Assembly (NCBI GenBank): GCA_964509475.1
Contig: CAZDXJ010000004.1
Coordinates: 7,162 to 71,161 of the forward strand
Origin: CAZDXJ01 sp964509475
GTDB taxonomy: Bacteria; Pseudomonadota; Gammaproteobacteria; Methylococcales; Methylomonadaceae
Reading direction: 5' to 3'
Length of the DNA stretch: 64,000 nucleotides
In this document: in pieces, positions 42,445 to 51,389 of the stretch
Layout of the letters: each line of letters opens with the position of its first letter
How positions within the stretch are numbered: position 1 is the stretch's first letter
Program-made: the position numbers and the translations under genes
Notes under the pieces: generated by a model
Told to the model about the DNA's origin: nothing
What the model saw: only the letters and a program-made list of their open reading frames with translations
Databases searched by the model: none

Positions 42445-43065
42445 ATGACGCCGGAAGAAAAACGCGATCAGTTATTGAAGCGGGTGTTGCCAGCTTTGGG
42501 CATTTGCGTGATTTATTTTGTATTCATCAGTGGTTTTATCAAGGAAAAGGTGGAGAAGGCTGAAAAAGAATATACCGAGTTACGGCGTAAAGGGGTTTCC
42601 ACAGCTTCGTTACCGGCTCTGAAAACACAACTGAGTCGGGCGCGTGAGGAGAAGGCCCGGTTGCAGAAAAAAGTGGACGGTTATCGCCAGCAACTGAAGG
42701 GTATGGCGGGTTTTTTGTCCGGTGGTCCCAATAACCAGTCGGCGGCGTTGCTTTCGGAGATTCTGGCCCGGAACGGTATTCTGGTACTGGAAGAAAAACG
42801 CGAGCATTTTCCGGTTGCCCAGTTGCCGCGTTCGGTGCGTGAGTTGAGAAAATGGTTGCAGACATCGAAAAAAAAGGCGCCGGATAGCATTGATGTTCAG
42901 CATCTTTGGCTTTTGGGGCGTTATCCGGATATGTACCAGGCGACTCTGGAGATGGCCAAACGCAAGTTTCCGGCGATTCCGGTTAAATTGAGCATGATTT
43001 ATGCCGATGAGGAGGTGCGCCGTGCCGATGACGATCAAAAATGGGAGTTGGTTTTGTGGATGTAG
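42445..43065 (+). CDS. PilO/GspM-like inner-membrane protein (MshJ type)
   Basis: The 206-residue protein has a single membrane helix at about 14-31 (LPALGICVIYFVFISGFI), a coiled coil at about 35-90 (KEKVEKAEKEYTELRRKG), and a small alpha/beta periplasmic domain. This is the PilO/GspM/MshJ topology and it normally pairs with a PilN-like partner, here the gene 12 bases upstream. No enzymatic motif is expected. A repeat array separates it from the ATPase gene downstream. Confidence 0.65.
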   Translation: MTPEEKRDQLLKRVLPALGICVIYFVFISGFIKEKVEKAEKEYTELRRKGVSTASLPALKTQLSRAREEKARLQKKVDGYRQQLKGMAGFLSGGPNNQSAALLSEILARNGILVLEEKREHFPVAQLPRSVRELRKWLQTSKKKAPDSIDVQHLWLLGRYPDMYQATLEMAKRKFPAIPVKLSMIYADEEVRRADDDQKWELVLWM

Positions 43066-43073
43066 GCTCAATC

Positions 43074-43569
43074 CCTGCCGGGTGGCCGACAGGAGCGCTA
43101 TGGATCGGCCAGGGCATGGAACGGCGCTTCGTTGCCCAAGGCGGGTCCGCTATGCTTGATCCGCCCTACAGGGCTGATCAGGGCATATCCCGTAAAAACA
43201 AATCTTGCATGGGGTAAGTGCGGATTTATCCGCACAGCGCAGAACCCTGAATACGACACAGCGCAAGGCCGATCACCTGCCGGGTGGCCGACAGGAGCGC
43301 TATGGATCGGCCAGGGCATGGAACGGCGCTTCGTTGCCCAAGGCGGGTCCGCTATGCTTGATCCGCCCTACAGGGCTGATCAGGGCATATCCCGTAAAAA
43401 CAAATCTTGCATGGGGTAAGTGCGGATTTATCCGCACAGCGCAGAACCCTGAATACGACACAGCGCAAGGCCGATCACCTGCCGGGTGGCCGACAGGAGC
43501 GCTATGGATCGGCCAGGGCATGGAACGGCGCTTCGTTGCCCAAGGCGGGTCCGCTATGCTTGACCCGCC
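43074..43569. repeat. Tandem array of a 202-bp unit, about 2.5 copies
   Basis: Identical blocks recur at exactly 202-bp spacing: acggcgcttcgttgccc at 43121, 43323 and 43525, and cctgccgggtggccgacagg at 43074, 43276 and 43478. The copies are essentially identical until about 43569, so the duplication is recent or kept uniform. Open frames inside are by-products of the repeat. Diverged single units occur at 4.9, 36.6 and 39.4 kb. It separates the PilO-like gene from the ATPase gene. Confidence 0.9.
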
Positions 43570-43586
43570 CTGCAACAGGGCTGAAG

Positions 43587-43616
43587 CACGGATTGATTAA
43601 ACCCGAATCATCCGTG
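43587..43616. repeat. Palindromic piece, ATCCGTG type
   Basis: CACGGAT (43587-43593) pairs with ATCCGTG (43610-43616), followed by tgcattcgtgtttattcgtgg. It is related to the longer palindrome at 39284-39332. From 43617 to 43733 I see only the presumed leader of the ATPase gene. Confidence 0.6.
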
Positions 43617-43733
43617 TGCATTCGTGTTTATTCGTGGTTCCTAAAAACAGGAACGCGGTATTGCGCAGGGCGGCAGATGAAGTTTGATTATGGATTGGTA
43701 TTGCATTGGTAAAAATGAAGTTTTTTGGCGTTT

Positions 43734-45473
43734 ATGAATAAAGTATCGCAAGCGATTATTTATACGGATCAGAGTGTTATTGATGATTGCCGGGTGCTGT
43801 CCCGGAATGCTGAAGGCGTGGAACTGGAACTGCCGGATGCAGGTTCCGGTTTCGCCAGGGGGCAGGCGTTGACGGTAACCTTGAAGGCGCCGCGGGATAC
43901 CCTGACCCGGCGGGCGAAGGTGGTTAAACTGAACGGCGAGGCGGCTTTGCCCCATTTGTCGCTGCGTTATCTGAAACCCGCCGAACTGGAGCCGGGCTCG
44001 CATCGCTTGCAGATTGACAAGGTGAAAATCGATCCGGTGTGCGCCTTGAAAATTCCGGCCGCTCTGGCCATGCGCCGCAAGATATTGCCTTTTTTACAGG
44101 ATGACAAGGTAGTGCATGTGGCTTGCGCAAAACAAGCCAACCCGGGGGTTTTGGCGTCGATCGAGCGCATGTTGAAAACACCGGTTTGCTTGTGGGTGGT
44201 CGATGCCAAATTACTGGATAAGGTATTACAACGGGTATATGGCAACAGTGCTCACAAAAGCGGTTCCGGTCTGGCCGCACCGGCAGGACAGAATCAGGAA
44301 GCGGGCCATGCCGCCGTTGAGCTGAGTGATAATTTGCTGTATGCCGCTTTTGTGCGCGGTGCTTCCGATATCCATATTGATCCGGGCTATCAGGGGGCGC
44401 GTATCCGCTTTCGTGTCGATGGACAGCTGGAGTTGTATGAGGCGATTAAAAGCGATATTTATACCGAATTGAGCAGCCGCCTCAAGGTTCTGGCCGGCCT
44501 GGATATCGCCGAGAAACGGGCGCCCCAGGATGGCCGCTTCGCCTATGATTTTGCCGGCGGTGTTCAACGTGTCGATGTGCGGGTGGCGACCTTGCCGACC
44601 AAATACGGTGAGCGCATCACGATGCGCCTTTTGGCGGTGCAAACCGGTTCCCTGACTCTGGACAAGCTGGGTTTTAGTGCAGCTCATCAGCAACAGATCG
44701 ATACTTTTCTGCGCCGTATCCAGGGCATGATGATTCTGACCGGGCCGACCGGCAGCGGCAAGACCACGACTTTGTATGCGGCTATCCGGATGCTGTTGGC
44801 CGAACGCAATGTCAACATTATTACGGTCGAGGACCCGATTGAATACGAGATCGATGGCGTTGCCCAATGCGAGGTGGACAGCGTGTCGGGCAAGCTGGAT
44901 TTTGCCAGGGCGCTGCGCAGTATTTTGCGGCATGATCCGGATGTGGTGATGATCGGGGAGATTCGTGACAGGGAAACCGCCGATATTGCCATCAAGGCGG
45001 CGTTGACCGGACACATGGTGTTTGGCACCCTGCATACCAATTCGGCGGCGGCCTCGATTACCCGGTTGATCGATATGGGGGTGGAGCCGTATCTGGTGGC
45101 GGCGGCATTGCGGCTGGCGGTGGCGCAGCGCTTGTTGCGCCGGTTGTGTAAATTTTGCCGGATTGATCGGCCATTGACCGAGCTTGAGGCCCTGGCCTTG
45201 AATCGAACCGATCTGAAGGGAAAGCCGGTTTATGATGCCGGTGGTTGCGTCTATTGCGGTAACAGTGGCTATTCGGGACGCATTGGCTTGTATGAGCTGT
45301 TGGAATTGCATGAGGACTGGGCCCGGCGGGTTGCCGAAGGTGGCACCGAGAGTGATTTGGTGGGCCAAATGCGGGCCGCTGGCGTGAAGTCACTGGTTCA
45401 GGATGCGATCGACAAAATGCTGGAGGGAGAAACCTCGTTTCAGGAAGTGATGCAGATTGCTTCTTCGTGGTAG
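43734..45473 (+). CDS. GspE/MshE-type secretion or pilus assembly ATPase
   Basis: The protein is 579 residues from the ATG at 43734; a TTG at 43725 is possible. Residues about 10-90 form a beta-rich domain (SRNAEGVELELPDAGSGF) that resembles a PilZ fold without the RxxxR motif. Residues about 95-160 look like a GspE N-terminal or MshEN-type domain. The motor domain has Walker A GPTGSGKT (337-344), the Asp box VEDPIEYEIDGV, Walker B VVMIGEIRDRETADIA and the His box GTLHTNSAAASI. A four-Cys zinc motif has Cys472/475 and Cys505/508. It powers pseudopilin or pilus assembly with the GspF-like protein 9 bases downstream. Confidence 0.9.
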   Translation: MNKVSQAIIYTDQSVIDDCRVLSRNAEGVELELPDAGSGFARGQALTVTLKAPRDTLTRRAKVVKLNGEAALPHLSLRYLKPAELEPGSHRLQIDKVKIDPVCALKIPAALAMRRKILPFLQDDKVVHVACAKQANPGVLASIERMLKTPVCLWVVDAKLLDKVLQRVYGNSAHKSGSGLAAPAGQNQEAGHAAVELSDNLLYAAFVRGASDIHIDPGYQGARIRFRVDGQLELYEAIKSDIYTELSSRLKVLAGLDIAEKRAPQDGRFAYDFAGGVQRVDVRVATLPTKYGERITMRLLAVQTGSLTLDKLGFSAAHQQQIDTFLRRIQGMMILTGPTGSGKTTTLYAAIRMLLAERNVNIITVEDPIEYEIDGVAQCEVDSVSGKLDFARALRSILRHDPDVVMIGEIRDRETADIAIKAALTGHMVFGTLHTNSAAASITRLIDMGVEPYLVAAALRLAVAQRLLRRLCKFCRIDRPLTELEALALNRTDLKGKPVYDAGGCVYCGNSGYSGRIGLYELLELHEDWARRVAEGGTESDLVGQMRAAGVKSLVQDAIDKMLEGETSFQEVMQIASSW

Positions 45474-45482
45474 GTATAAGTC

Positions 45483-46703
45483 ATGCCGGTTTTTAGTTAC
45501 ACGGCGCGTGACCGCACCGGGCAGACGGTAGCCGACCGTATTGAAAGCGCCAGCCGCGAACAGGCGATGCTGGGTTTACGCCAGAACGGTTTGCTGGTAT
45601 TGCAGATCGATGAGGTGAAAAGCAACCGTTTTACCGAAAAAAACTACAGTCTGAATCCATTGGATTATCGATCCTTGCGGGCGCTGGATATTGAAATGGC
45701 GTTTCACCAGATCGCGGTGATGCTGCGCAGTGGCATCAGCTTGCTGGACGCACTGGAAATTACCCGTAAATTTTCCCGTATCGGTGTGCGCAAGGTCTGG
45801 CAAGGGATTATTGAGCATATCGAGCAGGGTGGAACCCTGGCCGGCAGTTTGGGCGAGCATAAATTGTTTCCCGATTTGACCATACACCTGGTCAAGGTGG
45901 GTGAGCAGACCGGTATGCTGCATATTGTCATGGATCAGGCAGCGGAGGAAATGAAGGCCAGCCGGCTGTTACGCAAGCAGATTATGACCTCGCTGCGTTA
46001 TCCCTTGTTTGCCTTGTTGATGGCAATTGGCGTGGCGGCTTTCATGCTGACTTCGATTATTCCTGAAATTAAAAAATTATTGAAAATCATGGGCCGGCCG
46101 ATGCCGCCGGTTACCAAGGCGTTGATTGATAGCTCGGACTGGATCATGCTGCATGGCGCCGGTATCGGTATTGGCTTTGGCGTGTTTTTGGTGACCTTCG
46201 TATTACTTTATAACTGGCCGCCCAGCCGCTGGTGGATGGATCGCCTGGCGTTGAAAATTCCGGTATTTGGCCGTGTTTTCCGCCTGGCCAGCACGGTGCT
46301 GTTTTGCCGGGCGATGAATTTGCTGCTGCGCAGCGGAGTCTTGATCACCGATGCCCTGGCGACCATGGTGCAGCTGCATGGCAATAAATATGTGGCCAGC
46401 CAGGTTGATGAAAGCCGCGAACGGATTATGCAGGGGGCGACCCTGGCGGAAATGCTGGAGCAACGGCCGGTATTCGAGCCGTTGATGGTACAGATGATTC
46501 GGGTGGGTGAAAATTCGGGCGCCCTGGATGATATTTTGCAGGAAATGATGATTTATCACGATGCGCTTTTACAACAGGCGATTGCCAAACTGACCGGTTT
46601 GATCGCGCCGATGATGACCATTCTGGTGGGTGGTATTATCGGTTTTGTCTACGCCGCTTTTCTGGTGGCGATGTTTTCGGCGGCAGGAGGCAGTCCGTCA
46701 TGA
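45483..46703 (+). CDS. GspF/MshG-type inner-membrane platform protein
   Basis: The 406-residue protein has the standard start (MPVFSYTARDRTGQTVADRI) and two GspF domains. The first has FHQIAVMLRSGISLLDALEI; the second has FCRAMNLLLRSGVLITDALA. Three membrane helices sit near 170-190, 215-245 and 375-400. It receives the motion of the ATPase and extracts prepilins from the membrane. It is tightly spaced after the ATPase gene and overlaps the next gene by four bases. Confidence 0.93.
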   Translation: MPVFSYTARDRTGQTVADRIESASREQAMLGLRQNGLLVLQIDEVKSNRFTEKNYSLNPLDYRSLRALDIEMAFHQIAVMLRSGISLLDALEITRKFSRIGVRKVWQGIIEHIEQGGTLAGSLGEHKLFPDLTIHLVKVGEQTGMLHIVMDQAAEEMKASRLLRKQIMTSLRYPLFALLMAIGVAAFMLTSIIPEIKKLLKIMGRPMPPVTKALIDSSDWIMLHGAGIGIGFGVFLVTFVLLYNWPPSRWWMDRLALKIPVFGRVFRLASTVLFCRAMNLLLRSGVLITDALATMVQLHGNKYVASQVDESRERIMQGATLAEMLEQRPVFEPLMVQMIRVGENSGALDDILQEMMIYHDALLQQAIAKLTGLIAPMMTILVGGIIGFVYAAFLVAMFSAAGGSPS

Positions 46704-47224
46704 TTGGGAAATATTTTTTGCTGATAGCCGGTTTGTTATGCACCGGATTGGGCAAGGCCGAAGAAACGCCGCCGCGTCCCCGCTTGACCCGGGCCGGCAT
46801 CGATCAGGCGCGTGCGATATTGCGCGATCCCACTCAGGGCCGGCGCGGCAGGCCGGCTCTGAACCGGCATCCGGCCACCGGCTCCGGATCAAAAGCCTCG
46901 AAATTGACCGATCCAACGCGCTTGTCGGGTAATTTTCGCGAAGCCCTGAAGCAGATGAATGTCAAGACCACCACCACCCAATTGAACACCACCGAAAAAC
47001 TACCGCCGTTTCCCAATATTTCCCTGGCGGCCATTGTGTACAGCGAGGACGGCCAGGGTTATTCGATGCTGCATATCGATGATCGGTCGGTTTTGGTGCG
47101 GGTCGGGGACAAGGCGTCCTTTGTTGACAAAGGCAAGGTGGTTGAGGTCGTCGTACAGGAAATCAATCGCAATGATGTGCGGTTGGCGGTATTTCCGGCC
47201 CAGGAAATTATTATTCTACGTTAA
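46700..47224 (+). CDS. PilP/GspC HR-domain-like periplasmic protein (MshK type)
   Basis: The 174-residue protein begins with a signal peptide or short anchor (about 1-20, MIGKYFLLIAGLLCTGLGKA). A low-complexity basic linker runs to about 105. A small beta domain follows: FPNISLAAIVYSEDGQGYSM, VLVRVGDKASFVDKGK and VVVQEINRNDVRLAVF. That pattern fits the homology region of GspC and PilP, which contacts the secretin N-domains. A GGAGG ribosome site lies before the ATG; the start overlaps the platform gene. The secretin gene begins 11 bases later. Confidence 0.68.
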   Translation: MIGKYFLLIAGLLCTGLGKAEETPPRPRLTRAGIDQARAILRDPTQGRRGRPALNRHPATGSGSKASKLTDPTRLSGNFREALKQMNVKTTTTQLNTTEKLPPFPNISLAAIVYSEDGQGYSMLHIDDRSVLVRVGDKASFVDKGKVVEVVVQEINRNDVRLAVFPAQEIIILR

Positions 47225-47235
47225 GTCGCAAAATC

Positions 47236-49995
47236 ATGCTGAAATTTGTGTTATTGCTTTGTCTTTTGTTGAGTCCTGTATCCCGGGCGCAGGCGCCGTT
47301 GCCTCCGGCAGAACGGTTGATTGAGCAAATTTCCTTTCGTGATATCAGCCTGGCCGATGCCCTGGCAATTTTATCGGAACAATCGGATATCAAGATCATT
47401 GCCTCCGATAAGGCAGCGGATATTCATGTCACGATGTTTTTGACCCGGGTGAGCGCCGCCGATGTTATCGATGCGCTGGCACGCACTTACCGGCTTTGGT
47501 ATGAAAAGGATGTCCGTTCCGGCATTATCCGCCTGCATACGGATGCTGAGCGCCGCCCGGGTCAGATTTTGCCTGCGGCGGCGGATTCAGAGGCGGAGGA
47601 AGCATCGGTATCACGCCGGACAGCGCCGGACAGCCCTTATACGTTGGACAAGATGGAATATCCCGAGGACAAGCCTGTGGAAATGTATGAGAGCCTGGTT
47701 CCGCTGGAGGATTCGCGCTATGCGGTACCGATTGCCCAGGTCGAATTCAAGGATATTGCCGTGGGTGATGCCTTGCGCATTTTGGCTGAACAATCCGGAC
47801 TTAATGTGGTGGCCTCGGAAGAGGCGGCACAAATCAAGGTGACGCTGTTCTTGCGTAATGTTACGGTCATGGAAGTGATCGATGCGATGTCCAAAACCTA
47901 TAATCTGTGGTATCAGCAGGATCGGAAAACCGGCATTGTACGGCTGTATACGGTCAGCGAATACCGCCTGGAAAAAGTCGATTTCAAAAAGGAAAAAACC
48001 GAAATTTTTACCATGAAAAACGCCAAGAACGCGCTGGATTTTGCCGAGAGTATCCAGAATCTGTTCGGCTTTCGGCGCGTCAATCTGAGTTTTGGCAATA
48101 ATCCGCAAGCGCTACAGGCGGATTTGAGTAACCGTTTTAGCTTGTTCGATATGATTAACAGCCGTACCAGCCTGGTCAATAGCGGACGCGGCGGCAGCGG
48201 TGGTGGCGGACGCCGTGGCGGTTTTGGCCGGGGGCGTTTGGGCGGGCGCAATGGCCGCTTTAACAATAATCGCCGCTTTAACAATGGCCGTTTCGGCAAC
48301 AATCTGAACAACGCCGATGTGGATGAATACCTGAATACGACCGACAAGGTGTTGCAGCGCTTCAGTGGTGACAAGCAGCGCAAGGATAATTTATCCAGCT
48401 TGTTGTTGGGGGATCAGGCGGAGACGCGGGCGTTGATGAGCGCGACCATACGCCATCAGGCGCCGATTTTTGTTGGCGTGATCGGACGTCAGAACAGGGT
48501 GCTGGTGCGCACCCGCGACAGCGATGCGATGGCGGAAATCCGGCGTCTTTATCAGAAACTGGACGTGGAAAGCGCGATGTTGATGATGGAAGTGAAAATC
48601 CTGTCAATCGATTTGTCCGATGGCTACAATTCCTTGTTTGATTTCAAGCTGAAAAGTGGTGATTTCAATGTATCCACCGGCGGCCAGACCAGCACCGCCG
48701 CCCAGGTGCTGGGGGCGGCGGCGACAGCGGCGGCCAGTACCTTTGATCCAACCTTGCTGGCCACAGTGGTGAGCAAGAATTTTGAGGCCCGGCTGGAATT
48801 GTACGAAAAGGAAGGCCGGGTGACTGAATTGGCGACACCGCTGCTTTTGACCAGCAACCAGGAAGTCAGCAAGGTGTTTGTCGGTGAAGAGCGGCCGATT
48901 ACCACCGGTTTTAATTCCTCGCAGAGTAGTGCGACCAATACCGGTAACGGTAATGTCAATACCCCGATTCTGGTACCGCAAACCGATTTGCGTTCGATTG
49001 GCACAACCTTGTTGTTGACGCCGAATATCAACGCCGATCGCACGGTCAGTATCCGTATTCTGGTTGAACAATCGACCGTGGGCGATGTCAAGGCGACCAT
49101 TCCGGTGCCGCTGAACAATCAACTGGTGGATGCGGAAATCGATGTCGTGCAGGAGCGTACCTTCAGCGGTACCGTTGTTGCCAGCGACATGCAGGCCATT
49201 GCCGTCGGTGGCTTGATTGAGGAAGCCAGCGCTTCACGGGAAAAAAAGGTGCCGGTGTTGGGTGACATTCCCTTGCTGGGTTTTTTCTTTCGGGAAACCA
49301 GCGAGGTGCGCGGCCGCAAGGAGCTGGTGGTGATTATCAAGCCTTATATCATGTATACGCCGGAGGAGGGCGAGCCGATCAGCCGGCATGTATTGCAGGA
49401 TAACAGCGTGCATCCCAATGCCCTGGACAGCCGCGATCCGGTGATGGATATTTACCGCAATGACCGGCGCAGTCCCAAAGGTTATGAATTGCAGCCGGAA
49501 TACAAGCTCTACGACAAGCAGGACCGTTTTGATCGCTATCATGGCAAGGGCAGCTTGCCGCCGCAAACCTCGCCGGCCCAGGCCGATGCGGTGGCGCAAG
49601 AGGCGCAGCAGACTTATGTCGAACTGACCCGCTATGCGGCGCGTTCGGTGCGTTTGCCGGCGGACGAGCGCATCGAGCAGGCTGGCATTGAGGAAGTGTT
49701 TATCCAGCACCGTGAACCGGTTTATTTGCTGGCGGATGGGCGCATCCGCCTGTTGCCGGTGGCTGGCTGGCGCAAAGGCGGTGTCAATGTAACCGCGTTT
49801 GAGGTGCGCAATACGGCGCCGGCCATGTTGCGGATCGATTTCGGTAATGTGCGCGGGCCGTGGCTGGCATCGACCATTGAATCCGAACAATTGGCGCCGC
49901 AAGGCGAATTTGGCGATTCGACCTGGTTGTACCTGATTTCGGCGCAGCCGTTTGACGAACTTGCCGGCCAGTTTGTCGTGGAGGCGGCGCCATGA
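47236..49995 (+). CDS. Secretin (MshL/PilQ-like) with two STN domains
   Basis: The 919-residue outer-membrane channel has a signal peptide (about 1-20, ending SRAQA). Two STN-type domains follow at about 33-100 (ISFRDISLADALAILSEQSD) and about 170-240 (VEFKDIAVGDALRILAEQSG). A Gly/Arg/Asn-rich stretch is at about 316-355 (RGGFGRGRLGGRNGRF). After an N-domain the secretin core runs about 510-720: ATPLLLTSNQEVSKVFVGEE, LRSIGTTLLLTPNINADRTV, and VPVLGDIPLLGFFFRETSEV. A 180-residue tail follows, longer than usual. It forms the outer-membrane pore for the pilus or secreted protein. The next gene overlaps by ATGA. Confidence 0.9.
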   Translation: MLKFVLLLCLLLSPVSRAQAPLPPAERLIEQISFRDISLADALAILSEQSDIKIIASDKAADIHVTMFLTRVSAADVIDALARTYRLWYEKDVRSGIIRLHTDAERRPGQILPAAADSEAEEASVSRRTAPDSPYTLDKMEYPEDKPVEMYESLVPLEDSRYAVPIAQVEFKDIAVGDALRILAEQSGLNVVASEEAAQIKVTLFLRNVTVMEVIDAMSKTYNLWYQQDRKTGIVRLYTVSEYRLEKVDFKKEKTEIFTMKNAKNALDFAESIQNLFGFRRVNLSFGNNPQALQADLSNRFSLFDMINSRTSLVNSGRGGSGGGGRRGGFGRGRLGGRNGRFNNNRRFNNGRFGNNLNNADVDEYLNTTDKVLQRFSGDKQRKDNLSSLLLGDQAETRALMSATIRHQAPIFVGVIGRQNRVLVRTRDSDAMAEIRRLYQKLDVESAMLMMEVKILSIDLSDGYNSLFDFKLKSGDFNVSTGGQTSTAAQVLGAAATAAASTFDPTLLATVVSKNFEARLELYEKEGRVTELATPLLLTSNQEVSKVFVGEERPITTGFNSSQSSATNTGNGNVNTPILVPQTDLRSIGTTLLLTPNINADRTVSIRILVEQSTVGDVKATIPVPLNNQLVDAEIDVVQERTFSGTVVASDMQAIAVGGLIEEASASREKKVPVLGDIPLLGFFFRETSEVRGRKELVVIIKPYIMYTPEEGEPISRHVLQDNSVHPNALDSRDPVMDIYRNDRRSPKGYELQPEYKLYDKQDRFDRYHGKGSLPPQTSPAQADAVAQEAQQTYVELTRYAARSVRLPADERIEQAGIEEVFIQHREPVYLLADGRIRLLPVAGWRKGGVNVTAFEVRNTAPAMLRIDFGNVRGPWLASTIESEQLAPQGEFGDSTWLYLISAQPFDELAGQFVVEAAP

Positions 49996-51152
49996 AGATC
50001 GGAGCGGGGCTTGGTTTATCGATGTTTTCACTGTTGCAGCTTGCTTGTGCCGACGATTTGCCGCCGCTGCACATGCACATCTTTGCCAAAAGACCGGCAA
50101 CGCCGGACGCCGCATCGGCGCATTCGATTGGCACCGGAAATACGCCGCATTTGCATATGGCGGTATTGTCGGGCCGATCGGCCTCAATACCGCTTCGGAC
50201 ACCCGCCCGGGGTCGTAACCTGACGGTGACCGGTGAGCGCGTGACAGCGATGGCCTTGCAGACCGATATTCACAAAACCACCGGCTATGCTGCGGCAGCA
50301 CCGGCTGCCGGCCGCTTGCTCTATGATTTCAGTACCGGTTATCAGCGCGAGCGTATGTCCTGGAATGTCGCTGCACCGGGCGGTTCACCCAATCCTTTGA
50401 CCGGAGTGCGCTGGCATGATCTGGAATTGTGGGGTATTCGCGGTCTGGTGGATATTGTGTCGCCGTCCGGCCTGGCTATCAAGGGCGAAGCCGGGTTTGC
50501 CTGGAGCTATGCTGGACAAGGGCAGGAAAACACTTATGCCCGTGACGGAGGCCGCAATCCGGTCAGCCAAATCAACAGCAAGTCAGACAGCGGTTATGCT
50601 TACGAGGCCTCGTTGGGCCTGGGTTATCAATGGCTGTTTGGAAACCCGCAGGCTTCCGCGCTCTGGTTTGGCGCGACGCCCCTGGCCGGTTATGCCTGGC
50701 GGCAGCAGCAACGGGTATTACGATCCAGCCAGGCATCGGCGGGCGGCGCGGTGGCCGGGAAGAACCTTTATACCGCAACCTGGCATGGACCCTGGCTGGG
50801 GCTGGATTTAAATTTTGGTTTTGCCGGGCAACATGAGTTATTTGGTTCCTTTGCCCATCATTGGGTGGTTGGATACCGAGGCGATGGCCAATGGCAGCAG
50901 GCGCCAAACCTGTTGCAGCCGGACAGCTTCAGCCATCGTTCGGAAGGCAGCGGTTATGTCGCTTCGGCGGGTTATCGTTTCCACACCAGGGACTTGTGGG
51001 GGTTCTCTGTGCGTTTCGATTATCAACACTGGCAGGCGGATTCCGGTGATGAAACCTTGTATTTCGCCGGAGGCGGCAACGTGCATTCGGTATTGAACGA
51101 GGTTAAACGGGATGTGTTCGGAATCAATCTGGGGTTGAATGTGGCGTTTTAG
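49992..51152 (+). CDS. Outer-membrane beta-barrel, omptin/Pom-like
   Basis: The 386-residue protein has an N-terminal signal peptide (about 1-21, LQLACA). A low-complexity part runs to about 100. The rest has regular alternating strands such as YDFSTGYQRERMSWNVAA and LEASLGLGYQWLFG-like segments, and ends with Phe, as outer-membrane barrels do. The repeat W...YRFHTRDLWGFSVRFDYQHW fits a barrel of about ten strands. I am reminded of the Protochlamydia Pom/omptin fold, without clear catalytic residues. Because its ATG overlaps the secretin stop as ATGA, its product is likely linked to the machine. Its role is unknown. Confidence 0.6.
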   Translation: MKIGAGLGLSMFSLLQLACADDLPPLHMHIFAKRPATPDAASAHSIGTGNTPHLHMAVLSGRSASIPLRTPARGRNLTVTGERVTAMALQTDIHKTTGYAAAAPAAGRLLYDFSTGYQRERMSWNVAAPGGSPNPLTGVRWHDLELWGIRGLVDIVSPSGLAIKGEAGFAWSYAGQGQENTYARDGGRNPVSQINSKSDSGYAYEASLGLGYQWLFGNPQASALWFGATPLAGYAWRQQQRVLRSSQASAGGAVAGKNLYTATWHGPWLGLDLNFGFAGQHELFGSFAHHWVVGYRGDGQWQQAPNLLQPDSFSHRSEGSGYVASAGYRFHTRDLWGFSVRFDYQHWQADSGDETLYFAGGGNVHSVLNEVKRDVFGINLGLNVAF

Positions 51153-51389
51153 CGGCTCGTGTGCTATTGCCGGTTGAACGGTGTGTGGGTATGTGGCGGG
51201 GAGATTGCCATCCCTGGGCCTGGATTCCGCCAATCCCTGGCGGAATGGCGGGTGTTCGTCATGGCTCTTTTTCTCGTTCCCGGTCTCCGCGTCAAAGCCA
51301 TTAAGTCAAGAATGCAGGCTGACGTTTAAACTTTGATTGGCTTTCCACGAGGCGTGGTGCAATGATGGGGTGTTTAGGAGGTTTATATA
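51153..51389. repeat. Gap with a lone inverted end of the MITE-like element
   Basis: No gene is visible in these 237 bases. At 51297-51310 GCCATTAAGTCAAG matches the left end of the elements at 36751 and 39475, but no inner part or right end follows. The last bases (taggaggtttatata ATG) give a strong ribosome site for the next gene. Confidence 0.5.

Noticed and set aside
43203..43240. AAGTGCGG word, like the Pasteurellaceae uptake sequence AAGTGCGGT
   Set aside because: The base after GG is A, and the word is part of the palindrome TGCGGATTTATCCGCA in the repeat unit. No sign of wider enrichment.
43074..43569. Tandem repeat considered as CRISPR-like
   Set aside because: The unit is 202 bp with no short-repeat/unique-spacer pattern and no cas genes nearby.
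43098..43712. Several open frames of 70-130 residues within 43.1-43.7 kb
   Set aside because: They are the same 202-bp repeat read in different frames, on both strands, with identical peptides recurring. They are not genes.
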